Shown one piece after another: positions 1 through 10,262 of a stretch of 64,000 nucleotides of DNA (position 1 is the stretch's first letter; each line of letters opens with the position of its first letter). The position numbers and the translations under genes are program-made. Source of the DNA: Gnetum montanum (taxonomy: Eukaryota > Streptophyta > Gnetopsida > Gnetales > Gnetaceae); the NCBI GenBank assembly GCA_015680685.1, contig MNCI01021578.1, positions 52,841 through 116,840 of the forward strand. The letters run 5' to 3'. Below the pieces are notes generated by a model. It was given only the letters and a program-made list of their open reading frames with translations, ran no database searches and was not told where the DNA came from.

Positions 1-2120
1 TAGGTGGATCAAAAGTTGACATTTCTAGCCTTCACAAGTGATAACAAGAAATCCTACATAACCTTTATCTATCCCTCTCTTTGTTTTTCATAACAAATGA
101 ACTAAAAAACTTTGTAAATTTAATGCACATTGCATAGATCTCTCTTTTTTACACTCATAGTAGCCTATGATGACCTATTTTTCTTGTTATCTCATGTAGT
201 CCTATTCATTATTTTGTAACAACATGTTTTCTTTGTCTTGTTTTCTTGCCTCTTATAATTGTGCTTGCAACATGAAGCCTAAAAGTCATTGCAAACATGC
301 AACTCACTGTGGCAGCAAGTTACCATGTGACCTTGATGTATAACATTTGGTTATCTTGTCCTATCGTATAAAGAGTGCTTGTCTCACATCACTTCTATCA
401 CCCCTCTTAAGCCCAATCACATAGCCTAATTATAACCTTTCTTACCCTAAACAATGATGTTGACTTGTGTTTGACATTCATGAATTGTGACTATGTGACC
501 TCTTCTTCTTCATTCTCCACCATTAAGTTTGTTGGATGTAACACATCTCATTCAGTGAGAAAACCAAATTAAATTTGGCATTGGCAATGAAATCCAATGA
601 AGATTTCACCTCAAAAAAAAGAGGGGAAGAAAATTTCCAAGAATTTGAAAGGCCAATGAAGACCAAAAGATAAGTCAACAACTCCAAACAAGCAAAGGGA
701 GAAGCCTAATGGCCAAAGAAGCCTTGGAGTGAAGTGTTGGTTCCTCAAAAATCATTCCTAAGTAACCAACAATTCAAAGCATGAACACTACATCGATCAA
801 CAAGCATGTCACTACAATACTATCACCATGATGTCAACATGTGGAATTCATTATTAATCTTTGCAACCACTTCCTTGCAACCAAATACAACCTTTTTCCT
901 ATACCATCTCATCAGAACCATATCTCATCATCACAAGCACTCTTTAGCATGGTTTGATACTATGAAATCAAGCATAGAGAAGAAATTTTACTGATGGACC
1001 TATGGCGATGTTTTGTATTCTTTGTCAATGTTTCTCAGGTTAATCCTCAAAACATCAACAAAGAGAGGATAATAAAACACTAATAAAATTCATGTTACAA
1101 CTTGTAACCTTCACCATTGAACTTGAGCTTGGATTTTATTGTAAAATGTGAGGTTTGCAATTCATAGGCTGCAATCTTGCATATTTCAACTTTTTGAGGC
1201 TAAACATTGCCTCATAAGTTGTTATAGACTCACTTCCTAGGTAGAACAAGTTATGTCATGTCTATATTTGAGCATGGGAAGGCTAAAAATGCCTTGGGAA
1301 CTAACAAATTTGGGTTTTTCATGGGTTTTATGTTGTCAAAGAAAAAGATACATTGGAGCCACCTACAACTTGCATAGCAAGTGTTGGAATTTAATTTTCA
1401 TAACAAGGCCAGTGTAGTTTTCATGAGACCCAATGTATCTTTTCAAGACCAACATATTTTTAATGAAGGAAACATGTCTTTTCAAATAAAACATACTTTT
1501 TATAGCACCCAATGTATTTTTGATGGCCTTTGTGCATCAAACTTACCACAAGTGAAAGGATACACTAGAATTGATGGCTTGCCACACCTACAAATTATAG
1601 CAATATGTCAATAATCATGGCAGAAAATTTGCAACAAGACATTGCACACCCATAGCCTCTTTAAATCAATTCAAATACATTAGAAGGACTTTTTTGAAAA
1701 TTGGCAATTGACTAAGCATTAGAGACTCTTAGAGAAATTACATAGCATCAAAATTCAAGTAATTACCCACCATTTGTACAACCAATGTAGCATATCTGAA
1801 CTTAAGAACCAACAAGGAGCTTCAAACGTTGAAGCTTAGAAGCACTCGGATCATGCTACTAGCTATAGACACAACCTACAAGTTTCACTAAACTTTAAGT
1901 GTTATTTGGGCTACTCCTTGTGCATCTAGGCACACACTTGTACACATTTGAACTCTGTTCTTATAACATTTTTATTATTTCAATAAAATTGCTAGTTCAT
2001 TTATTTGTGCAAGTTTATTTTAAGTTACAATTTTGTGCTTTCCCTTGGGTTGAATCTACATTCACCATTAAATTTAACTATACTCTTACATTCCCTAAGT
2101 CCCTAGGTGATTGACAAGAC
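1..2120. other. AT-rich intergenic DNA, no supported gene
   Basis: I see no ORF with recognisable protein character here; the short ORFs are chance. The stretch from about 1870 to 2118 looks like the end of an LTR (repeated T-rich text, an AATAAA-type signal near 1981), but I found no partner LTR, primer-binding site or internal coding remnant, so I only note the resemblance. Confidence 0.4.
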
Positions 2121-2123
2121 CAT

Positions 2124-2411
2124 CTAGGATACCTTGGATCCTCTTTCTTGGAGGCCCTTGAAATCCAAGGTTAAACTATTTTCATTGGAGATCTTCATTT
2201 TTTCCAGCACTAAATTTTTCCAATGCAATAAAGAGTACTTGTTAGATTTTGAGAGATCAAAAGAACTAGCACTTACCACCATTTTAGCACCTACATGCTT
2301 CTCATATGCATTCAACATCTTTTTCACCTTTGATGATAGCTTTCAAAGATAGATTTTTTGGACTTCCATGCCACTTTTCAAAGTTAGAATTTTTTCAACT
2401 CCAATTTCAGT
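2124..2411 (-). pseudogene. Unidentified minus-strand ORF, left part, cut by element 1
   Basis: A minus-strand reading frame runs from the element 1 target site down to about 2124. It includes a 67-codon ORF (MKKMLNAYEKHVGAK...) and reads open upstream of it except for one stop. The frame continues past the insertion: the sequence just right of element 1 (from 9554) enters it in phase (KVPITEIGVEKIL spans the insertion target). The protein is basic with Lys/Leu/Ser-rich helices and no motif I know. It may be a remnant of an older element or of a host gene. Element 1 broke it; one further stop lies in the left part. Confidence 0.35.
2407..2411. repeat. Target-site duplication TCAGT, left copy of element 1
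   Basis: Five bases directly before the TGATGGG start of the left LTR. The matching right copy is found, inverted, inside 9488-9552, directly after the CTCATCA end of the right LTR. Confidence 0.8.
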
Positions 2412-2419
2412 TGATGGGA

Positions 2420-2530
2420 TGCGATATCACATGGGCCACGGTATCGCATCCGCTGTTATATCGCGTCCGCTGCAATATCGCGTATGCAATATCATGTCTT
2501 CCCCTGCGATATCACGTACACAATATCACA
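2420..2530 (+). repeat. GATATC palindrome array in U3, left LTR
   Basis: Degenerate copies of a GCGATATCGC-like palindrome spaced 10-20 bp apart (gcgatatcac, ggtatcgc, atatcgcg, gcgatatcac). This copy is shorter and more decayed than the one at 8650-8815. Confidence 0.8.
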
Positions 2531-2545
2531 ATGCACCGTCATATT

Positions 2546-2553
2546 TATAAATA
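2546..2553 (+). promoter_or_regulatory. TATA box of element 1 left LTR
   Basis: TATAAATA directly downstream of the palindrome array. The same motif sits at 8823-8830 in the right LTR, which supports it as the U3 core promoter. Confidence 0.65.
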
Positions 2554-3266
2554 AGTAGCAGCTCTCCATTTTTTCTCATTATAGGCCTAGATCGTAGTGA
2601 AACTCTGATAGTTTGATCCCTCCAGAAATAGAATATTTTCCATGTGCCCACAGTAGGAGCTCCAAAGTAAATGGATCTTTATTCGAGCAAATATTGTACC
2701 TAAACACATGTTTGTGTATGGCAATAAAGACGAACTTCTTGGATAAACCTTGCAGTGCATGGAATAGGCTAAATAGGACTTTTATTTATTGTTATTTACT
2801 ATTTATCATTTAATTTCTTTATTAGTCATTAAATCTCTCTTAGCCCTTCTCTCCTAGTTAAGTGCCTCAGTATGACCGCTTCGAGCACGTGCGTTATGCT
2901 TGGTGATCCCAACAACGATTAGCATTTGGTAACCAAGGTTGCATTGGTTCAGGGTGTGAATGGTAAGTGGGAACAGATACTGACACTAGGTTAATTAAGG
3001 CTTAGTTAGTTAGTTAAAGTTAGTTAATTAGTCTCTTCACCCTTCACCTTGTCAGGATAGGAGATAAAAATAGAAAAGATATAAAAATCATATACCTCAG
3101 ACTTAACCATACACCATGGCAAATACAAGTCTAGGAAGATAACAAATAATTAACCTTAAGTGTTCCATGAGGCGTGTAGGCACTTAGTCTATGGAGTTCG
3201 ACCAGTTCATGCGTGTAAAACTTGTATTCATATGGTTGAGTGTAGGGGTACCTCGCCACTCATCAT

Positions 3267-3284
3267 TGGCACCATTTCCAGGGA
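3267..3284 (+). promoter_or_regulatory. Primer-binding site, tRNA-Asp type
   Basis: tggcaccatttccaggga starts one base after the LTR end. It resembles the plant tRNA-Asp 3' complement used by Athila elements (TGGCGCCGTTGCCGGGGA), with four differences that fit C-to-T or G-to-A decay. Confidence 0.75.
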
Positions 3285-3407
3285 CTAAGTGTTTGTGCGT
3301 TTAGTAGAACATAGAAAATTACTCACATTGTTGGGAGCTTAAATGAAACTTAGGATTAATTAACAAAAAATTATATAATAGTTAATCAGCACACCGAGTA
3401 AGACATA

Positions 3408-5890
3408 ATGTCTTCTTCTTCTTGTCATAAGAGCATTTCACCACCTAGGGATCATATAAGAAATAGTTGGCAGTCTAAAACACATAACCTAAATCCACCA
3501 GTTCCTCAACAATATAGGGTGGTATATACTCATCCCGATGATTATATACCCAATTTTATTTTTATCCTCCATTAGGATGAATAGATGCGCTGAAGAGACT
3601 TACAAGGTAACATAGTGTTACCTCCATATCATGCAGTCCCCAACATGCTCCTCCGTGCTTTCACACAGATCAGCATGACTTAGCTCTATGTTGAATACGT
3701 TGTGGAAGATTTTGACATGAGGGATTACCATCCCACAGCCACACATGCATTTAAGGGACTCAAGGCAGGAGAGCCACCATACACTGTTGAAGGGGAAAGG
3801 GCTCCTGCATGTCCTAAGCAAAATTGGAGATGGTGAACCACTTATAACAGGTTCTCTATCGAAAGATGTTTCCCCTTCTAACAATAGTGAGGAGGTGGGG
3901 TATCAGAACCTACGCTCCATGATACACAACCCTGGTTTTGATCCCCATGAACACCAACTATTCATTGAGGGAACAACAACACATGACAAGGACAAGCACT
4001 CAGATCGTCATCACGATCAGGGCCGAAGCCACAGAAGAGAAGGTAAGAAACATGATCATGGCGATGGGTCTTCTTCTTCTTCCCCTTCATCACATCATTC
4101 ACCTTCTCCTTCCACATTAGGGTGCAGTCATAGAGAGCATAACGGTGAGGATCAGGGTAAGCAAAATGAGAGACCTCAATGAGAGAGTCGAGAGAGAGGA
4201 TGAGGGCAGTCANACCCCTAATTGCCACCTGAAGCATGCTAGATATAACAGAGGTTGTGAGAATACCAACATCCCATGCTATATATAATAGAGGCTATGA
4301 GAAAGATAGTCAGATCCAGAGATTGGATATGAATAACATCCCATGATTTGAAGGGGGATACAACGTGGATCCACAAAATCATTTATAGGAATTCCATGAT
4401 GCCTGCACCTTGAAAACATAGAAAACGAGTGGCAGAAATTAAAGTTGTTTCCTAGGACACTCATAAAGGAAGCAGAGAGTTGGTACCGGTCCTTAGAACT
4501 GGAAACCATTAGGAGGTGGAGTACGATGTTAGAACTCTTCAATGATAAATATCAAATGTACTCCAGAGTGTCTAATTTGCATAAGCAGATCCAAGGATGG
4601 AAACAAGGTACTCATGAACCCTTGGATGCTACCATGGGCCGGTATTATGCACTGTTAGATTGTTACGCAGGCCATGGTTATGCACAAGAGGATCAACTTC
4701 ACCATCTCGTAGATGGGCTAAGGTATGAAACTAGGCGAACCCTTGGGACTTATGCCCAAGGAAGACTATCATAACTTAGATCCCATGAAATTCATCAATT
4801 GTTAGAGCAAGTAGCCAAAGAAGAAGGGGAGCTACAAAAAAGAGAAAGCACGAAAGAATATAACCGTGATCCCTCCCTTCGAAAGAAGGGAGTGAGATTT
4901 TGTGATGAAGCGGATGAGTCACCACTCGAAGAGTTGGTGAATAGAAAAACCTTCCCACTTCAAAAGCTAACAATAGAAGTATCAGCTAAGGAAGATGAAG
5001 TATGAAGCTCCTTAGACAGTAAAATTGAAACTTTCCTAAAGATTGTAGAGGAATCTAAGGAGGAACGAAGTAGTGACAAGGACAAGAAAAAGCAGAGAGA
5101 TTCAGGCCATTCATGTGATAAGGGTAAGGAAAAAATGAATATCTCCAATGAGGTTGTGGATTTGAATACAGATGATGATGGTGGATGTGAGATCTACCAA
5201 TATGACCATCCTAAGGGATGTTGTCCGATCATCTCATATCTACAAGAGTCTGGGGTGTATGCACTCAACCCAAGAATTAACAGACGGCAAACATCCCAAA
5301 GGTTACCTTATCCTCAAGGTAATCCAAGACAGTTCCACCAACCATTGACATACTATTCAAGTGGAACTCCACGACAACCCATCGGGCAACATTAGCAGTG
5401 GCAATACCCACAGTCATGGGGGATGCCACCATCGAAACAACAGTACCCTTATCGACAACCCGATCCTTATGGCTACTATGTGTAGCAGCCGATTTCTCCA
5501 AGTGACTCCATGGGTCACACAACTCCCCAACATCACTACCAAGTTCGAGAGTACTTTAGAAGGACTCCTTCTCCTCCGAGAGATGCTCCACATCCATACC
5601 ATCCTCTAAATCTGTCCTCCTCTCTTCCATCGATAGTTCCCATATCACCCGCTCCAACAATGCAAGGGGGAACTCCCCACTCAACTGCAACAACATAACT
5701 CTACGAGAGTTGTAAACATTCAACCCACTGCTAGTTCTAAAAATCGTAAGAAGAGAAGACCTTTCTTTAGAATCAAAAGCCCAAACAAGCTCTCACACCC
5801 ACAAGTGGTTGAGTCTATGATCACTCCTCCAACACATAAGGCTACGGAGCTCCCTTCAAACCAATATTAGAGCTCAACACATACAATTAT
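3408..5890 (+). pseudogene. Element 1 gag, broken
   Basis: The frame opens with ATG at 3408 (MSSSSCHKSISPPRD) and hits stops from about 3571. It then continues in pieces: a His/Ser/Asp-rich linker (3745-4182), the gag core at 4445-4774 (WYRSLEL, then CYAGHGYAQEDQLHHLVDGL) and charged or Gln/Pro-rich tails to about 5890. The core resembles Athila gag, where a C-x-x-HG segment precedes a Q-x-x-x-x-x-GL motif. A very similar gag lies in element 2 (24100-26330, minus), including the N-terminal VVY-HPD-YIP segment. Several stops and one N (4213) break the frame, so no full-length Gag can be made from this copy. Confidence 0.7.
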
Positions 5891-5929
5891 GTTAACACAT
5901 ACCGTAACTGATTAGATCAAGTTAGGCCA

Positions 5930-6437
5930 CCTTCCTAGGAAACTATATAATCCTGGAAGTCCCCCAATCTACCTCCAAGTCATCGGGAATGAACCTCATA
6001 AGGCTCTTCTTGACCTAGGTTCTAAAGTTAACTTAATATCACGAGAAATGTATCAAGCTTGGAACCTACCCCAACTTAAGAAGAGAAACATTCAACTAGA
6101 GCTAGTTGACCAGTCCATCATCATTCCCTTGGGATTGGTGGAAGACATCATTACCATTATGTGTGGTTGGTCATACCCAACTGATTTCTTGGTGATAGAA
6201 GTCAACAGCAATGAAGGGGACTTCCCAATTATAATGGGAAGGGCATGGCTAAGCACAATAGATGCATGCCTAGGGATCCACGATCTTTTCTTGGAAATAT
6301 TTAAGGTAAACATTTATGGAAAGATCGAGAAGAAGAAAGTTTCATGCATCACATATAGTGACTCATCGAGTGACGACATGGAGGAATGCTCCACATCTCC
6401 TACATGCAACAGGTATGCCCTAGAAACTCTAAGATAA
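5930..6437 (+). pseudogene. Element 1 aspartic protease domain, catalytic motif altered
   Basis: The reading frame of the ORF at 6048 extends back to about 5930 and contains LLDLGSKVNLIS with the active-site codons at 6012-6020. Retroviral-type proteases have D-S/T-G there; this copy reads D-L-G, while the sister element 2 keeps D-S-G. Downstream lie the flap-like stretch and IIMGRAWL, the usual GR-W end of this family. The frame ends at 6437 with no reverse transcriptase after it. The active-site change and lack of pol make it unlikely to be functional. Confidence 0.75.
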
Positions 6438-6439
6438 AG

Positions 6440-8630
6440 GTGCCTATATGTAGCAACCACACAACAAGTAGACACCTTGTGGTTGACAAATATTTGAAAG
6501 AGCAATCCACCAATGTGCATGGAATGAACTGGGGGAACAACTCATGTCCATAACAAAGGCATAGATACATTCAAATATGAGCGTTGCCGACTTCCACCCC
6601 TTAATCTAAGAACATCAATTGGGAGAAGTTGGACACTTCTAAGAAATTCAAATAGGTGCTCATTATTTCAAATCTCTCCCTTTCCATTTAGTCATTGGGG
6701 ATATGGCCACCTATGCTAATCATTTGGGGCCCTTAGTTCTTTTTAAGTTTTTTTTACATGTTTTTTTTACACATTTTTTTTACACGTTTTTGTTTTACAC
6801 ATTTTTGTTTTACATTTTTTTGTTTTACAAATTTCTTTAAATTTTCTTGTTTTTGTTTTACACCATCATTTATACCTTTTTCATTTCCTGTGTGTGTATG
6901 TGTGTGTGACTTATCCATCTTGTAAGTTTGTCACCCAATAAGTGTTCTTCATGATGGTATGAATTGTTTTTATATTGATTGCTAATGTTTGGTTTTTACC
7001 TTTAAGTTATGATGTTGATACTAAGGTATGTTTCTTTTGATATAGTAGGCAATGAGTTCACTTCATCCATACATCCACAAATTTCTATGGTCTCTCTTTG
7101 CTTGGAAATGTATAGTCCCTTTCTAAATAGACTATTAACGAATCGGTGACTGGGCATTTCTCAAACTAAGGAAGGACTCAAGGATTGACAAGGGTGTGAC
7201 TTCAAGGGAACTTGATGCATTTGTGTTGGCCATTCTCTTTGGTTCTTAGATGTTTTTTTCTTGAGTTTTCTTACCGTTTTGACGTTACCCAATTATTGGA
7301 AAGTTGAGCAAATAAAAATAACAAAGTCTTTGCATGGTGTGGTTCTCATGCATAAACACATAAAAAAATAGTAAGAATTCAAAGCACACCCCTTAGACAA
7401 AATAATCCTTTGGGCTACAAGCACTAGTTATGAAACTAAAATAAAAATGTTCCCTCTAACTAAGGCCCTTCTCGCTTCCCATTCTCTCCTCCTTGTTTCA
7501 TCGAAATGGTGGTGGCTCTTGGGTGAAGGCATTCTTGTTACTTCAAGAGGATGGATTGGCCGAATGCATTAATGTGAAGTCACTAGAAGTGGTTTGTTTG
7601 AGGCTAGACTTGGAATGGGATCTGCTAAGTCACATTAATCATGAACTACACAAGGGGCTGTACACCACCTTGTTCTTGGGTTCCATTTCATTCTCTCCTC
7701 TCCATCCTTCTCTCCATTATTCACCTCATTACCAGTTGTATCATTAGCATATATTTTGGTTGATGCATTGTTTTCTTTTTGGTAAATTCTTGCGGTTAAG
7801 ACTTCAACTCTTGTTCCAAATGACATTCTTAGAGCCTACGGACTCTTTGAATGTGGGTATGTCAGGGCATTAAGGGCATGAGCCTGCTTTGGGAAGGATC
7901 CACTGACATTTCTATTTGGTGCGCCAATTAAATTCTTTCCTTTAACATTTTTGCAATCAACTTTATTTTGTTCATTTCCATCTTGACATCCATTTCATCG
8001 ACGTTATAGTTGTCTCCTTTTCTGCATCTTTCTTGTTCTTGATTCTTTCTCCATTCTATTGCTACCAGAGGTTTTCTCTTATTCATGGGCATCCAGACCC
8101 AAATTTTTTTGATTTTCTCCTAACCCCTGCACCTTCAGTAGTCACCAATCTTATATGTCCAGATCTGCATCAGCCATACCACAACCCAGCCAATGGACCT
8201 TTCACCAAAGCAAGGTATCAATTGCATTATGATTCATTCACCCTTGCTACCATAAATACTATGTTGTGTGTGCATATGACAATCATACAACAGCGGATTA
8301 CATCTTGAGGGAACACTTGGAATGAAGCGGTGCTAAAACAGCTATGCAAAGAACGAGATGGATAGCACACTTATAGATGGACAATGAAAGGCGCAATCTT
8401 GGCGTTGGCAGCAACAAAACTTCTTTCACTCTCTCTTTCTCAACTATCAAATGAGGCCAAATGTCAAATGTATAAGGTGTTCACTCTTGTTGTCATGAAT
8501 ACCAGTTTTTTCTTATCTTGTAATGATGATCTGTTCACATGTCATCCCATTCACCATTAGTTCCATTTGAGTCAATAATCCCATACCATCCCAATATTTT
8601 GTAAGGAACTTGAAGATGAGTTTTTTTTCA
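6440..8630 (+). other. Element 1 internal remainder without pol
   Basis: This stretch takes the place where reverse transcriptase to integrase should be. It contains a T-rich minisatellite (6728-6850), and a segment at 7320-7400 that matches, in reverse complement, the two-copy segment at 19385-19530 of element 2. No enzyme motif is visible. The simplest reading is an internal deletion that joined the protease to the post-integrase region. Confidence 0.5.
6728..6850 (+). repeat. T-rich tandem repeat
   Basis: About six imperfect copies of a unit like tttttgttttacacattt, period 15-20 bp. Confidence 0.75.
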
Positions 8631-8642
8631 GTTAGAAGGGTA
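8631..8642 (+). promoter_or_regulatory. Polypurine tract of element 1
   Basis: gttagaagggta directly precedes the TGATGGG start of the right LTR, the place where plus-strand DNA synthesis is primed. Confidence 0.6.
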
Positions 8643-8649
8643 TGATGGG

Positions 8650-8815
8650 ATGCGATATCGCATGGGCCATGATATCGCGTACACGATATCGCATCCCCTG
8701 CGATATCACGTACGTGATATCGCATACATGATATCGCAATGCATCATCATACGTGATATCGCGGCCATACGATATCACGTACGTGATATCTCGTACACGA
8801 TATCACAGTGCACCA
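8650..8815 (+). repeat. GATATC palindrome array in U3, right LTR
   Basis: About twelve copies of a GCGATATCGC / ACGTGATATC-type palindrome, some joined as ACGTACGTGATATC. It is longer than the array of the left LTR, so the array expanded or shrank after insertion. Confidence 0.85.
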
Positions 8816-8822
8816 TCATATC

Positions 8823-8830
8823 TATAAATA
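8823..8830 (+). promoter_or_regulatory. TATA box of element 1 right LTR
   Basis: TATAAATA just after the palindrome array, equivalent to 2546-2553. Confidence 0.65.
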
Positions 8831-9669
8831 AGAGATGGCTCTCCCTTGTTTCTTATTCTAGGCCTAGACCATAGTGAAACTTTGGCAGTTTGATCCCTCT
8901 AGAGATAGAATATTTTCCATGTGCCTGCAGTAGGAGCTCCACAGTGAACATATCTTTATTCGAGCAAATATTATACCTGAACACATGTTTGTGTACGACA
9001 ATAAAGACAAACTTCTTGGATAAACCTTGCAGGGCATGGAATAGGCTAACTAGGACTTTTATTTATTGTTATTTATTGTTTATCATTTAATTTCTTTATT
9101 AGTCATTAATTCTCTCTCAACCCTTCTCTCCTAGTTAAGTGCCTCAGTACGACCGCTTCGAGCACATGCGTTACGCTTGGTGATCCCAACAACGATTAGC
9201 ATTTGGTAACCAAGGTTGCATCGGTTCAGGGTGTGAATGGTAAGTGGGAACAGATACTGAAGCTAGGTTAATTAAGGCTTATTTAGTTAGTTAAAGTTAG
9301 TTAATTAGTCTCTTCACCCTTCACCTTGTCAGGATAGGAGATAAAAATAGAAAAGATATAAAAATCATATACCTCAGACTTAACCATACACCATGAAAAA
9401 TACAAGTAAGTCTAGGAAGATAACGAATAATTAACCTTAAGTGTTCCATGAGGCATGTAGGCACTTAGTCTATGGAGTTCGACCAGNTGACCAAGGTTCC
9501 CATCACTGATGATGAGTGGCGAGGTACCCCTACACTCAACCATACGAATACANCAGTGATGGGAACCTTGGTCGAAACTACCCTATTTTGGCCTAGAATT
9601 AACTTTGAATCACATTTAAAACTTCTACATACATCACCTAACCCTTCAAAGGTTCAATTCTATCCTTTG

Positions 9670-9785
9670 AATCTATATTTTGCTCAAGATTTGAGCCTTT
9701 TTTATCAATTGTCTCACATTTACATTTTTCTCCCATCATTTGTTGTTTGGCCCTCCATAGGAGATGAACACTTTGCAACTTATCA
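9670..9785 (-). pseudogene. Unidentified minus-strand ORF, right part
   Basis: The minus strand reads an open, charged segment (LWRAKQQMMGEKCKCE...) that ends in a stop before the element 1 target. It may belong with the minus-strand remnant at 2124-2411. No family recognised. Confidence 0.25.
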
Positions 9786-9889
9786 ATAAAGCATTTTATT
9801 GTTTGAGAAGGATTTGGAACCTTTTCCTTATACCAAAGAATCTCACTTTCATTATTTTATGCTTGTTTACTCGCATTCTATACTTAGAA

Positions 9890-10262
9890 TTTTCTCTCAT
9901 ACATCACATTCTATACTTAGTCAAAATTTTTAGCATTTTAAACTTACTTATTTTCTTATATAAAAATTTCATTTTTCAGGAAGGAATCTAACATCCTTCT
10001 TCTTACATAATAATATTAATATTTTAACATTTTATGTTCTTTTATATAATTTTTACATGTAGTTTTTATTCCATCTCTCACACTACATTCCATACTTAGT
10101 CAAATTTTTAACATTTTTATACTTAGTTGTTTTTTAGCATAAAAAATCCATCCTTTGGGGAGGAAACCAAGACCCTTCCTTTCATATTATAGCTAGACTA
10201 TTTTAATATTTTATGCTCTTTATCTATATGTTACACTTAATTTTTATTTTATCATTCATAGC
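9890..10262. repeat. Two-copy tandem duplication, period about 185 bp
   Basis: 9890-10073 and 10074-10262 share text in the same order (cattctatacttagtcaaa, then an ATAAAAA tract, then ggaagg/ggagga, then ttaatattttaacattttatg). The copies are diverged, so the duplication is old. Confidence 0.6.

Larger units (their letters stand above)
2412..3265 (+). repeat. Element 1, 5' LTR
   Basis: It starts TGATGGGATG and ends CTCATCA, in the TG...CA form. U3 holds a GATATC-type palindrome array (2420-2530) just upstream of a TATA box at 2546. An AATAAA-type signal follows near 2724. It matches 8643-9486 almost throughout. Confidence 0.85.
2412..9552 (+). mobile_element. Element 1: non-autonomous Athila-like Ty3/gypsy LTR retrotransposon
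   Basis: Two related LTRs (2412-3265 and 8643 to about 9552) flank an internal region of about 5.4 kb. The element has a primer-binding site for tRNA-Asp, a polypurine tract, a gag frame and an aspartic protease, in plus orientation. No reverse transcriptase, RNase H or integrase is visible between the protease end (about 6437) and the right LTR, so this copy would depend on enzymes supplied by others. Gag and protease resemble those of element 2. The LTRs differ at about 34 of roughly 615 aligned positions outside the palindromic U3 arrays, mostly transitions, so this is the youngest of the elements here. TCAGT duplicates frame it. Confidence 0.85.
8643..9552 (+). repeat. Element 1, 3' LTR with a scrambled end
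   Basis: It matches the left LTR up to 9486. After an N at 9487 the last part (terminal 43 bp plus TSD and flank) is present as reverse complement, 9488-9552, followed by another N. About 17 bp of LTR expected at the first N are missing. See the finding on this inversion. Confidence 0.8.

Noticed and set aside
8650-8815. GATATC array as a CRISPR-like array
   Set aside because: Repeat units are short palindromes with no constant-length spacers, and the array lies in an LTR upstream of a TATA box in a plant-type element.
9487-9575. A genuine foldback or hairpin element
   Set aside because: The inverted part is exactly the missing LTR end, duplicate and flank, bounded by single Ns, so mis-assembly explains it better.
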